Positions 28,841 through 38,143 of a DNA stretch of 64,000 nucleotides are shown in pieces. The stretch lies in assembly GCA_963736175.1 (NCBI GenBank), contig CAVTNU010000002.1, positions 248,001-312,000 on the forward strand. Reading direction: 5' to 3'. A program made the translations under genes and the position numbers. Source of the DNA: Rhodoblastus sp963736175 (GTDB taxonomy: Bacteria > Pseudomonadota > Alphaproteobacteria > Rhizobiales > Beijerinckiaceae). Within the stretch, counting starts at the first letter, position 1, and each line of letters opens with the position of its first letter. Under the pieces are notes generated by a model. It worked only from the letters and a program-made list of their open reading frames with translations, had not been told where the DNA came from and made no database searches.

Positions 28841-29068
28841 ATGTCGAGCAAGGACCATTCGCGCGCGATCGAAGCGATGACGCTGGTGGACGACGCGATG
28901 CGCCGGCGCCCGGCGACGATCGCCGTGTTTATGCGCTGGCGCCTGCATTGCGTCGGCTGTCCGATCGGCTCGTTCCACACGATCGCCGACGCCGCGCGGG
29001 AACATGGCGTCGATGAGCAGGCGTTGCTCGCCGAATTGATCGCTATTCCGCCTTTTCCGCCAGCATGA
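28841..29068 (+). CDS. DUF1858 domain protein
   Basis: 75 residues. TLVDDAMRRRPATIAVFMRWRLHCVGCPIG then FHTIADAAREHGVDEQALL is the DUF1858 pattern, with a CxxC pair (Cys37, Cys40). Family members are short domains linked to hybrid-cluster-type or nitrogen-oxide stress contexts; biochemical role unknown. Its 3' end overlaps the convergent Crp/Fnr gene by 26 bases. Confidence 0.82.
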   Translation: MSSKDHSRAIEAMTLVDDAMRRRPATIAVFMRWRLHCVGCPIGSFHTIADAAREHGVDEQALLAELIAIPPFPPA

Positions 29069-29738
29069 ACAGGCCATGCGGGTCGCGCACCAGCAGGCGC
29101 TGGCGGCCGCCTTCGACCAAGCCCTTTTCTTCCCAAGCGCTCAGGATGCGGCTGACGGTGTGCAGCGTCGTGCCGGTCATTTCGGCGATGTCCTGCCGCG
29201 AGATCGGGAAGTCGATCAAAAGGCCCTCGTCGGTCTTGCGTCCGGCTTGATTGACCAGACGCAGCACGGCGTGGGCGACGCGCTTTTCCACCTGTTGCGT
29301 CGACATTTCGAGAATGCGGGTTTGCGAATCCTGCAAACGCGCGCCGATCGTCCCCATCGTGTTCAGCGCCAGCTCTGGATGACGCGACACCAAACCCGCC
29401 CAGGCCGAATTCGGCCAGACCAGCGCCAGAGAGTCGACGACGGCCGTCGCTGTTCCGGGATAGATGTCGCTTTTGATCGCCATCGCCACGCCGAACATGT
29501 CGCCGGGACCGACAAAGCGCACGACCATCTGCTGACCTTGCGGCGTCAGACGCGTCACCCTCAGGCGTCCGTTCAGCAGCAGGAAGAATTCGTCGGCCTG
29601 CTGACCCTGGGCGAAGGCGGTCGCGCCCTTGGGCAGGCGCAAGGTACGCGCCAGCGTCAGCGCGTCGTCGAGCGCTTCGGGCCCCAGCCCAGCGAAAGCC
29701 GGCAAGGCGGCGATCAGCGAACGATCAAGCTGCGCCAT
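29043..29738 (-). CDS. Crp/Fnr family transcriptional regulator
   Basis: 231 residues from ATG 29738 with GGGAG about nine bases upstream; an upstream ATG at 29804 lies in the regulatory region. Layout: cyclic-nucleotide-binding-like sensor domain (about 15-130, LPKGATAFAQGQQADEFFLLLNGRLRV), dimerisation helix, then the winged HTH (PISRQDIAEMTGTTLHTVSRILSAWEEKG). The N-terminal cysteines of FNR are absent, so it is not an Fe-S oxygen sensor of that type; a DNR/NnrR-like NO-responsive role fits the nirK/nnrS context. It probably acts at the two TTG-N8-CAA sites in this cluster. Confidence 0.88.
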   Translation of the reverse strand: MAQLDRSLIAALPAFAGLGPEALDDALTLARTLRLPKGATAFAQGQQADEFFLLLNGRLRVTRLTPQGQQMVVRFVGPGDMFGVAMAIKSDIYPGTATAVVDSLALVWPNSAWAGLVSRHPELALNTMGTIGARLQDSQTRILEMSTQQVEKRVAHAVLRLVNQAGRKTDEGLLIDFPISRQDIAEMTGTTLHTVSRILSAWEEKGLVEGGRQRLLVRDPHGLFMLAEKAE

Positions 29739-29790
29739 GTTTCGAAATGCTCCCGCAATCGGGTTTCGCTCGCCCGCGTCGTCGCGTTGT

Positions 29791-29804
29791 TTGTCCACGC
29801 GCAA
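29791..29804. promoter_or_regulatory. Crp/Fnr-family binding site in divergent regulator/nnrS region
   Basis: TTGTCCACGCGCAA fits TTG-N8-CAA. Read on the other strand it is TTGCGCGTGGACAA, sharing TTGCG-N5-ACAA with the site upstream of nirK (TTGCGTTTCCACAA). It lies between the divergent regulator start (29738) and nnrS start (29900), so it could serve either or both. Confidence 0.55.
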
Positions 29805-29899
29805 CGTTACAGGGCCGCTCGACGACTAGAAAGCCCATAATCGCATACGTCGGGCGCCGCGCCCCGCGCGCGCCGCCGCGCCAACGGAGTTTGAGATCC

Positions 29900-31081
29900 A
29901 TGCCCCCTGTCCCGCGCGCTCGCGCCTATCAAGGTCCCGCCGTCCTCAGCAATGGCTTCCGCCCGTTCTTCCTCGTCGGCGCGTTGGCGGCGGTCGTCGC
30001 CGTCATGGCGTGGATGCCGCAATATTTCGGCGAAATCACGTTGACCACGGTCTTCCAGCCGCTCGACTGGCATATTCACGAAGCCCTGTTCGGCTATGTC
30101 GCGGCGATCGCGACGGGCTTCCTGCTGACCGCCGTGCCCAACTGGACCGGCCGTCTGCCGTTGCGCGGATGGCCGTTGGCGGGCCTGCTGGCCGTCTGGC
30201 TGGCCGGCCGCGCCGCCGTCGCCGCCTCGGCTTCCATCGGCTGGGCCGCCGCGGCGATCATCGATTGCGCTTTTCTCATCCTCGTTTGCGCCGTGACGGC
30301 GCGCGAGATCATCGTCGGAAAGAACTGGCGCAACCTCAAGGTTTTCGCGGTCGTGGCGCTGTTGGCGGGCGCCAATGTCGTCTTTCACGTCGAGGCGCAC
30401 GCCCATGGAGTCGCCGATTACGGCAAACGGCTGGGCCTCGCGGCGGTCATCGCGTTGGTCATTCTGGTTGGCGGGCGCGTCATTCCCAGTTTCACGCGTA
30501 ATTATCTGGCGCGCCTCGGTCCGGGCCGGCTGCCCGCCAGCTTCGACGCCTTCGACAAGATCTGTGTCGCCGCCGCTGGACTCGCCTTGCTCGCCTGGGT
30601 TTTGGCGCCGACCCGGGCCGCGACCGGCGGTCTGTTGATCGCCGCCGGCCTGCTGCATGCGGCGCGTCTGGCGCGCTGGGCCGGCGACCGCGCCGCTTCC
30701 GACGCGCTGGTGGCGATCCTGCACGTCGGCTACGCCTTCGTGCCGCTTGGCTTCGTGTTTTCGGGTCTGGCCGCCCTGACGCCGGCCATGCCCGCCAGCG
30801 CCGGCGTCCACGCGTGGACGGTCGGCGCGATCGGGGGAACCACGCTGGCGATGATGACCCGCGCCAGCCTTGGCCACACCGGGCGGGCATTACACGCCGG
30901 CAAGGGCTCGCAGGCGATTTACGTCGCTATAGCGCTGGCGGCGCTGGCGCGCATCGGCGCGGCGCTGGCGCCGCAATGGAGCTTTATCCTGCTGCATGTC
31001 GCCGCCTTCGCCTGGACGGGCGCCTTCCTGGGCTTCGTCCTGGCCTATGGCCGCGCGCTGCTCGGTCCGCGCGCCGTTTGA
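29900..31081 (+). CDS. nnrS: NnrS family membrane protein
   Basis: 393 residues from ATG 29900. About twelve hydrophobic segments. Family motifs: VLSNGFRPFFLVGALAA near the start, WHIHEALFGYVAAIATGFLLTAVPNWTGR, and GGRVIPSFTRNYL, with the conserved His and Arg residues thought to bind haem and copper. NnrS relieves NO stress in other bacteria. Its position next to nirK and the regulator fits protection against NO made by NirK, since no nor genes are in this window. Confidence 0.92.
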   Translation: MPPVPRARAYQGPAVLSNGFRPFFLVGALAAVVAVMAWMPQYFGEITLTTVFQPLDWHIHEALFGYVAAIATGFLLTAVPNWTGRLPLRGWPLAGLLAVWLAGRAAVAASASIGWAAAAIIDCAFLILVCAVTAREIIVGKNWRNLKVFAVVALLAGANVVFHVEAHAHGVADYGKRLGLAAVIALVILVGGRVIPSFTRNYLARLGPGRLPASFDAFDKICVAAAGLALLAWVLAPTRAATGGLLIAAGLLHAARLARWAGDRAASDALVAILHVGYAFVPLGFVFSGLAALTPAMPASAGVHAWTVGAIGGTTLAMMTRASLGHTGRALHAGKGSQAIYVAIALAALARIGAALAPQWSFILLHVAAFAWTGAFLGFVLAYGRALLGPRAV

Positions 31082-31113
31082 CCGCGGCGCCGGCGAGGCG
31101 CGCGCTAATCCGA

Positions 31114-31848
31114 TCACCGGTTTTCCGGCGCGCAACTGTTCAATCCGATGCGATAGACTTTGCCGCGGCCGAGCACGTGGGCGCGCGCGCCGCCGCGCGG
31201 AAACAACGGCGCGAAGGCGTCATCGAGAATGTTGAGGCCGCCGGCGTAGGCGCCGAAGGCGGGCAGGACGCAGCGATCGTCGTCGCCGAGAAAACAGCGC
31301 CGCCGCGTCGAGCCCGAGGCGCCGACGACGCGCGCCGCCGGATGCAGATGGCCGGCGATTTCGCCGGGCGCGGCGCTGCGCGTCGGCTCGTGGCGCAAGG
31401 TCAGGCCGGCAATCTTCATCTCGGCGCGGATGTCCCCGCCGATGTCCCGCGCGACGTCCTTTGCGCTGGCGGCGAAGAGGGCTTCGTCGTGATTTCCGAG
31501 CGCCCAGATCCATTCGCGGCCGGTCTGCAAGCCGCGCAACGTCGCGCGATCACGCTCGCACAATCGCGCCGGTCCCTCGCCGTCGTGAAAGGAATCGCCG
31601 AGCGCGACGACGGCGCGCGGCCGCCAGCGGGCGATCAACCGGCTGAGGAACAGCAAAGTCGTCGCGGTGTCGTAGGGCGGCAGAAAAACGCCGCGCCGCG
31701 CCAGCGACGAGCCTTTTTCCAGATGCAGGTCGGCGACGACGATCAGGCCTTCGCGTTCGAGCACAAGCGCGCCGAAAGGGTCGGCGAGCATGTCGCAACC
31801 GGCGATGCGCAGGGCGCCCGGAACGAAATTTTGCGCGGCCTCAGGCAA
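31114..31848 (-). CDS. pdeM: Ligase-associated DNA damage response phosphoesterase PdeM
   Basis: About 244 residues. Calcineurin-like metallophosphoesterase motifs: VVADLHLEKGSSLARRG, ALGDSFHDGEG, ALGNHD and GEIAGHLHPAARV. This is the PdeM family, usually encoded with an ATP-dependent ligase, an exonuclease and an Lhr-type helicase; here only the helicase is adjacent. The start is uncertain: a TTG at 31848 overlapping the helicase stop (31841) fits family length; an ATG at 31911 would overlap by about 70 bases, and 31791 seems too short. Confidence 0.85.
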   Translation of the reverse strand: MPEAAQNFVPGALRIAGCDMLADPFGALVLEREGLIVVADLHLEKGSSLARRGVFLPPYDTATTLLFLSRLIARWRPRAVVALGDSFHDGEGPARLCERDRATLRGLQTGREWIWALGNHDEALFAASAKDVARDIGGDIRAEMKIAGLTLRHEPTRSAAPGEIAGHLHPAARVVGASGSTRRRCFLGDDDRCVLPAFGAYAGGLNILDDAFAPLFPRGGARAHVLGRGKVYRIGLNSCAPENR

Positions 31849-34412
31849 GTTCGGCTTCCTCTTCCAGCCTTTCGGCGGCTTGCGCCAGCACGTCCTCGCG
31901 CCCCTCGCCATAGATCGGCTCGCGGCCGATTTCCAGCATCACCGGCACGGCCAGCGGCGAAATATGATCGAGGTCCTTATGAACGATTTTGCCGTCGATG
32001 CGAAACAGCATTTCGGCAAGTCTGGCGATGTCGAGCAGGCCGCTCGCCGCGTCCTCGCGCGCCGCGCGCAGCAGAATATGGTCGGGCTCGTGCTGGCGTA
32101 AAACGTCGTAGATCAGATCGGTCGACACCGTCACCTGCCGCCCGGTCTTTTCCTTGCCCGGGAAACGTCGCTCGATCAGGCCGGAGATCAGCGCGCATTG
32201 GCGGAACGCGCGTTTCATCAGCGCCAATTCCTGCAGCCAGGCGTCGAGGTCGTCGCCCAGCATGTCCTGGGCGAACAGCGCGTCGAGGCTGAGCGCGCCA
32301 GCGCTGATGCTCGCTCCGACATCGGCCAGTGACCAGACGCACAGTGCATATTCATTGGCGACGAAGCCCATCGGCTTCAGCCCCGCGCGCTCCATGCGCC
32401 GCGTCAGCAGCATGCCGAGCGTCTGGTGGGCAAGGCGACCTTCGAACGGATAGGCGACGAGATAAAAACGGCCGCCGCGCGGAAAAGTCTCGACGAGAAG
32501 ATCGGTTTCGCGCGGCAGGATCGAGCGCAGCCTTTGCAGTTCGAGCCAGTCCGCGACCTGTTCGGGCAGCCGCCGCCAGCTGCTGGGATCGGCCAATATC
32601 CGGCGCACCCGCGCGGCGAGATAGGTCGAGAGCGGGAACTTGCCGCCGGCGTAGGAAGGGACCTTCGGCGTCGTTCCCTGCGCACGCGAGACCAGCGCTT
32701 CATTTTCGACGATCGTTTCGAGCGCCAGCACTTCGCCGCCGAACAGAAACGTGTCGCCGGGCGACAGGGTTTCGAGAAAATATTCCTCGATTTCGCCGAG
32801 CACGCGGCCGCCGCGCGTTATCGGGCCGGTATAGGCCGGGCCGCCGCCGGAATTGGGCGAGCCGGCCCAATAGAGCGCGCCGCCGCCGCGCTTGCCCTTG
32901 GCCGCGACGTGAGCGGCGCTGGCCCGCGTCAGCCGCACTTTCAGCATCTGCGCCTCGACGATGGTCCCGACATTGAGGCGGTAGCTTTGGGCGATCTTGC
33001 CATTGGCGATGCGCCATAAACCCCGCGGATTTTGCCTGATTTTGGCGAAATGCTCGTAGCTTTTCAGCGCGTAGCCGCCGGTGGCGACAAAGTTCAGCGC
33101 CGCGTCGAAGGTCGCGCGGTCGAGCCCGGCGTAAACGGCGGCGTCCGATGCTTCGGCGAACAGGTCGTCGGCGGCGAAGGGCGCGGCGCAGGCCATGGAT
33201 GTGCTGGGCCAGCACATCGAGCGCGCCCTTGCGCGGCGCCGGCGTGTCCTGCGCGCCCTCGCGCGCCGCCTCGACAGCGGCGACGCATTCGATCAATTCG
33301 AAGCGATTGGCGGGCGCGAGCAGCGCGCGCGAAGGCTCGTCGAGCCGGTGATTTGCCCGACCAATTCGCTGCAGCAGCCGGCTTGCCCCCTTTGGCGCGC
33401 CAATATTGACGACGAGATCGACGTCGCCCCAGTCGACGCCGAGATCGAGCGTCGAGGTGCAGACCACCGCCTTCAGGGCGCCTTTGGCCATCGCCGCCTC
33501 GACGCGCCGCCGTTGCCCGGCGTCGAGCGAGCCGTGATGCAGGGCGATCGGCAGGCTGTCGTCGTTGATCCGCCACAGCTCCTGAAACACGAATTCGGCC
33601 TGGGCGCGCGTATTGACGAAGACCAGCGTCATTTTCGCCCGCCCGATGGCGTCATAGATTTCGTTCAAGGCGTGGCGGGCGGAATGGCCGGCGAAGGGCA
33701 GGCGTTCGGCCGTCTCCAGTATGCGCAGATCGGGCGGGGCGCCGGCCGGCGCTTCGACGAGCGCGCAAAGCGGGCGGCTGAGTCCGCCGAGCCAGCGGCG
33801 CAGGTCGTCCGGCTCGCGCACCGTCGCCGAAAGCCCGACCGTGGTCATGCGCGGGGCATGCCGGCGCAGCCGCGTCAGGCCAAGCGCCAGCAGATCGCCG
33901 CGCTTTGAGACGACCAGGGCGTGCAACTCGTCGAGCACGAGGCGCTTGAGATCGGCGAACAGGAACGCCGCGTCGGGCGAGGCGAGCAGCAGCGCCAGTT
34001 GCTCCGGCGTGGTCAGCAGAATGTCGGGCGGCGTATGCCGCTGGCGCTGGCGTTTGGCGGGCGAAGTGTCGCCGGTGCGCGTTTCGATCGAAATGCGCAG
34101 GCCCATGTCGTCGACGGGACTTTGCAGATTGCGCGCGATGTCCACGGCCAAAGCCTTTAACGGCGAAATGTATAACGTGTGCAGGCGCCGTTCCGGCCTG
34201 TTGCGCGTGGCCCTGGCTTCGGCGAGTTCGATGAGGCTGGGCAGGAAGCCGGCAAGAGTCTTGCCGGCGCCCGTCGGGGCGATCAGCAATGCGTCGCGGC
34301 TCGCGCGCGCCTGTTCGAGCAAAGCGATCTGATGGGGACGCGCGCGCCAGCCGCGCGCCGAAAACCAGCGTTCGAAAATTTCAGGCAGGAGCGGCGTCTG
34401 GCGTGTCGGCAC
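31841..34412 (-). pseudogene. Ligase-associated Lhr-like DEXH DNA helicase, frameshifted
   Basis: An N-terminal frame starting at 34412 carries helicase motifs LIAPTGAGKTLAGFLP (Walker A), DELHAL, GLSATVRE, VVCTSTLDLGVDWG and LLQRIGRANHR. It loses homology near 33195 after GALDVLAQHIHG. A second frame, good from about 33196 to the stop at 31841, resumes with MACAAPFAADDLFAEASD and runs through the Lhr core/winged-helix/Lhr C-terminal region (TGGYALKSYEHFAKIRQ, NVGTIVEAQMLKVRLT, GDTFLFGGE). Together they make about 830 residues, normal for the ligase-associated Lhr. One small indel therefore splits the gene: real mutation or sequence error. PdeM follows directly. Confidence 0.85.
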
Positions 34413-34421
34413 AAAGCCAAC

Positions 34422-35333
34422 TTAAGATTTCCACAACGCCGCGGCCAGACCCGGAACGGCCTTGCCGGCTTCCTTGCGGGTGGAGACTCTGTCGAGCCGC
34501 CGCACGGCAAGGCTGGAGCGCGCGGCGACGGCCTCGATATAACGCGCCGAATGGGCGTAACGCAGATCGGCGCCGATGCGGACGTCGCCGTTGTCGGCCT
34601 CCTGCGTCGTGAACAGGAATAGGCCGCCCGGCTGCAAGACGCGGGCGCAGGCCGCGAAAATGGGCGAGAGATCGCCGATGTAAACGAAGACGTCGGCGGC
34701 GACCGCCAGATCGGCGCTTGCCTCTCGTTCGTCGTGCAAAAAGGCGAGGAGATCGGCGGTGGCGAGCGCGTCATAGAGATTTTTGCCGCGCGCCGCTTCG
34801 ACCATGTTGGGCGACAGATCAACGCCGCTCAAAAAACCGACGCGCGAGCGGAAAGCCGCGCCGGCCAGTCCCGCGCCGCAGCCGAGATCGAGCGCGCGCT
34901 CGAAACGTCGCTCCGGCGCCAGATCATGCGCCAGCGCCAGAAGGATTTCCGGACCGCGGTAAGCGAGGGCGCCGGTCAGATGCGCGTCGAATGTCCTGGC
35001 GTATTGATCGAACAGGGTTCGGACATAGGCGGCGGGGGCGGTCGACGGCGTGGCGGCGGCGCCGAGCCGAGCCAGATGCAGATCGGCGGCGAGCGCGCCT
35101 TCGGCGTCGAAGCTTGCCGCCTTGGTCAGCGCGGCGACGGCTTCGTCGCGCCGCCCCAAACGTTCGAGCGCCTCGCCGAGGGCGAACCAGGCGGGCGCCC
35201 ATTGCGGCGCCAGCTCCAGCGTCTGGGCGAACAGATCGGCGGCGGCGGCGTAATCCTTGTCGGCGCTGGCCCCAAGGCCCCATTGATAACGCCGGTCGGC
35301 GGCGAGATCGCCGGAGGAATAGTAATTCGACAT
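34422..35333 (-). CDS. TPR-containing class I SAM-dependent methyltransferase
   Basis: 303 residues from ATG 35333 (an ATG at 35381 lies further upstream). Residues about 15-95 form TPR-like helices (YAAAADLFAQTLELAPQWAPAWFALGEALE). A methyltransferase fold follows with ALDLGCGAGLAGAAF (SAM motif I) and VLQPGGLFLFTTQE. Such TPR-methyltransferase proteins are common in alphaproteobacteria; the substrate is unknown. It ends ten bases from the start of lhr. Confidence 0.85.
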   Translation of the reverse strand: MSNYYSSGDLAADRRYQWGLGASADKDYAAAADLFAQTLELAPQWAPAWFALGEALERLGRRDEAVAALTKAASFDAEGALAADLHLARLGAAATPSTAPAAYVRTLFDQYARTFDAHLTGALAYRGPEILLALAHDLAPERRFERALDLGCGAGLAGAAFRSRVGFLSGVDLSPNMVEAARGKNLYDALATADLLAFLHDEREASADLAVAADVFVYIGDLSPIFAACARVLQPGGLFLFTTQEADNGDVRIGADLRYAHSARYIEAVAARSSLAVRRLDRVSTRKEAGKAVPGLAAALWKS

Positions 35334-35959
35334 TAGGCAACCGTGAATTAGAACGCGGGCTCGGCCGGCTGCGGGACGCAAAATCGCGGCGCTCGATCAT
35401 ACCGGCGCTTTCGAGCCTTGCCGCGGCGCGGCTCGTCGGCATCCCGCCGAGCGTCGAACAGGGTCCAAGATCGGGCGCCGAAACTCGGTCCTTGATAGGC
35501 TATCGCCGGCGCGGAGCCAAATTCTCAGAATCAGCGCCGACGCCGCGTCGGCGGCCGTGAAAGCCCGCGTCGCCGAAAATAAATAACATGTTAAATAATA
35601 TCGCTCGTTGAAGCGACGCGCCATTGTTCGCTATTTTGGCCGCGAAGCAAAAAGCCGGTTGCATTCATTGAACGATCGGTTAATTTTACTTCCGTCATCC
35701 GATCGATGTCGTCGAACGCCGCTCGTCTTTGCCGGCGACGTTCAAAGCCGTCATGATCGGGCGCGCCAGAATCTATAGCGAACGGCTCGCGCTTTTCCGG
35801 TCAGAATATCGGGCGCCGTAGACGCCCGAACTTTTTGTTCCTGATCGAGGGAGCGAAAGCTCAAAGTTTGATATAGCTCTCTGGCGCGAACCGAAAAGAG
35901 CGTCGATAAAGACGCCGTAGAGTCCAAAAAAAGCACCCTTTACTGGGGAGGAGCGATTC
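35334..35959 (+). promoter_or_regulatory. Upstream region of ABC transporter operon with MarR-like operator
   Basis: 626 bases without a gene. At 35585-35601 AACATGTTAAATAATAT matches 16 of 17 bases of AACATATTAAATAATAT at 51873-51889 between gabD and the first hpaR. TAACATGTTA is palindromic. A 13-base GTTGAAGCGACGC follows at 35608-35620 and also occurs at 51935-51947. TTGAAG (35609) with TATTTT 18 bases later is a possible sigma-70 promoter. Nothing else is recognised. Confidence 0.5.
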
Positions 35960-37105
35960 ATGAGACAAGTTTTTCGCGCCGGCCTTGCCGCCGTCGCTCT
36001 GTTGGCCTGTCAGCTTCCCGCGCGCGCCGCGGACCCGATCAAACTGGGCGCCGTGCTTTCGGTGACCGGTCCGGCCGCCTTTCTCGGCGAACCGGAACTG
36101 AAGACCCTGCAAATGTATGTCGAGCAGACCAACGCCAAAGGCGGTCTTCTCGGCCGTCCGATCGAGCTAGTCTCTTATGACGACGGGTCGGAAGCGGCGA
36201 AGGCCAATGGATTCACCAAGCGCCTCATCGAGGAAGACAAGGTCGACGCCTTGATCGGCGGCACCACCACCGGCGCGACGATGGGCATGTATCCGCTGGT
36301 TGAACGCGCGGAAATTCCCTTCATTTCGCTGGGCGGCGGCGTCGTCATCGTCGATCCGACGAAAAAATGGATGTTCAAGGTCGCCCACAACGACCGCATG
36401 GCGGCCGAGCGCATATTCGGGGACGCCAAAAAACGCGGCCTGACGAAAATCGCCCTGCTCTCGGAAACGTCGGGCTTCGGCCAATCGGGTCGCAAGGAGA
36501 CTTTGGCGCTCGCGCCCAAGGCCGGCGTCGAAATCGTCGCGGACGAAACCTATGGTCCCAAGGATACCGACGTCACGGCGCAATTGACGAAAATTAAGGA
36601 CGTTCCCGGCGTGCAGGCGATCCTCGTCTTCGGTCTCGGGCAGGGGCCGGCCATCGTCACCAAAAACATCGCCCAGCTTGGCTTGAAGTTGCCAATCTAC
36701 CAGTCGCATGGCGTGGCGTCGGAGGAATTCATCAAGCTCGCCGGCGCCGCCGCCGAAGGCGTGCGCCTGCCGGCCGCCGCTATTCTGGCGCCCGAGCAAC
36801 TTGCGGCCGACGATCCGCAGAAGAAGGTCGAGCAGGATTACGTCGACGCCTTCAAGGCCAAATACCATGAGCAGATTTCGACCTTCGGCGGCCACGCCCG
36901 CGACGCGTTCTTCATCTGGAAGGGCGCGGTCGAGCGCGCCGGCTCGCTCGACAAGGCCAAAGTGCGCGACGAAATCGAAAACACCAAGAATCTTGCGGGC
37001 ACGGGCGGCGTGATCAATATCAGCCCGGAAGATCATCTGGGCCTGCAGACCTCGGCGTTCCGCATGTTCGAGATTCATGACGGCAAGTGGAAGTTGTTGA
37101 ACTGA
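35960..37105 (+). CDS. ABC transporter substrate-binding protein (LivJ/PBP1 type)
   Basis: 381 residues with a signal peptide (RAGLAAVALLACQLPARAADPIKLG). The periplasmic-binding fold of the branched-chain amino acid class is clear: LGAVLSVTGPAAFLGEPELKTLQMYVEQTNAKGGLLGRPIELVSYDD and VDALIGGTTTGATMGMYPLVE. Many alphaproteobacterial members bind aromatic acids instead of amino acids. GGAGG precedes the ATG. First gene of a five-gene transporter operon with a hairpin after it. Confidence 0.9.
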   Translation: MRQVFRAGLAAVALLACQLPARAADPIKLGAVLSVTGPAAFLGEPELKTLQMYVEQTNAKGGLLGRPIELVSYDDGSEAAKANGFTKRLIEEDKVDALIGGTTTGATMGMYPLVERAEIPFISLGGGVVIVDPTKKWMFKVAHNDRMAAERIFGDAKKRGLTKIALLSETSGFGQSGRKETLALAPKAGVEIVADETYGPKDTDVTAQLTKIKDVPGVQAILVFGLGQGPAIVTKNIAQLGLKLPIYQSHGVASEEFIKLAGAAAEGVRLPAAAILAPEQLAADDPQKKVEQDYVDAFKAKYHEQISTFGGHARDAFFIWKGAVERAGSLDKAKVRDEIENTKNLAGTGGVINISPEDHLGLQTSAFRMFEIHDGKWKLLN

Positions 37106-37157
37106 GCCTCAAGGCCGGGACGGACGGCATGGCCGCTTGCCCCTTTACAGCCGATTC

Positions 37158-37187
37158 TCGCCGATCGCGACGAACCGCGATCGGCGA
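37158..37187 (+). terminator. Hairpin between substrate-binding protein and permease genes
   Basis: TCGCCGATCGCG and CGCGATCGGCGA are perfect 12-base inverted repeats with a six-base loop in the 153-base gap. No T-run follows, so this is more likely an mRNA-stabilising or attenuating stem that raises binding-protein output relative to the membrane components than a full terminator. Confidence 0.5.
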
Positions 37188-37258
37188 AGTCCGGCGTGTC
37201 AGCGTGTTGTCGTGCTGGTCGGGGTCGTTGAAATTTTGTCGTTGGAGTAAAGCCGTCC

Positions 37259-38131
37259 TTGCCCCAATTCCTGCAACTGATGTTCAGCGGCTTGACTGTT
37301 GGGGCGACCTACGCCCTGGCGGCTCTGGGTTTCTCGATCATCTACAACGCCTCGGGCGTGATCAATTTCGCTCAGGGCGAATTCATCATGCTCGGCGCGA
37401 TGCTCGCCGTCTTTCTTTCCGCCGCCGGCCTGCCCTTGCCGCTGGCGGTCGTGCTTTCGGTCGTCGGCGTCGCCGCGATCGGCATGCTGGTTTATAAATT
37501 GGCGGTGGAGCCGGCGCGCGAGGCCGACGTCACCGCCATCATCATCATCACCATCGGCGTTTCGACGATTTTGCGCGGCGCCGTTTCGGTCACGCTGGGC
37601 AAAGGCGCGCATGCGCTGAAGAGCTTCTCCGGCGACGCGCCGCTCAATCTGTTCGGCGCCGCCGTGCTGCCGCAAAGCCTGTGGGTGGTCGCCGCGACGC
37701 TTGTCATCGTCGCCGCGCTTGCTTTATTTTTCGGCCGCTCGCGCCTGGGCAAGGGCATGCTCGCCACCGCCCACAATCGCCTCGCCGCTCAGCTTGTCGG
37801 CGTCAACGTCAAGCGCATTCTACTGTTGAGCTTCGGACTTTCGGCGGCGCTCGGCGCCATCGGCGGAATATTGATCGCACCGATCGCGACGACCTCCTAT
37901 GACGCGGGAATCATGCTCGGCCTGAAAGGCTTCGTCGCCGCGACCGTCGGCGGTCTCGGCTCCGGCGCCGGCGCGATCGCCGGCGGCCTGCTGCTCGGGC
38001 TGATCGAGATTTTCACCGCCGGCTATATTTCCTCCGCCTACAAGGACGCGGCGCCTTTCGTGCTGGTTCTGATCATTCTCATCCTTCGCCCGAGCGGCCT
38101 GTTTGGCCTCGGTCCGTCCACGCGCGTTTGA
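37259..38131 (+). CDS. Branched-chain-type ABC transporter permease LivH
   Basis: 290 residues starting with TTG at 37259 after GGAG. Eight or so membrane helices with the LivH signatures FSGLTVGATYALAALGFSIIYNASGVINFAQGEF and GLKGFVAATVGGLGSGAGAIAGGLLLGLIE. Inner-membrane partner of the LivM-type permease that follows 12 bases later. Confidence 0.92.
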   Translation: MPQFLQLMFSGLTVGATYALAALGFSIIYNASGVINFAQGEFIMLGAMLAVFLSAAGLPLPLAVVLSVVGVAAIGMLVYKLAVEPAREADVTAIIIITIGVSTILRGAVSVTLGKGAHALKSFSGDAPLNLFGAAVLPQSLWVVAATLVIVAALALFFGRSRLGKGMLATAHNRLAAQLVGVNVKRILLLSFGLSAALGAIGGILIAPIATTSYDAGIMLGLKGFVAATVGGLGSGAGAIAGGLLLGLIEIFTAGYISSAYKDAAPFVLVLIILILRPSGLFGLGPSTRV

Positions 38132-38143
38132 GGGGAGCCGTCG

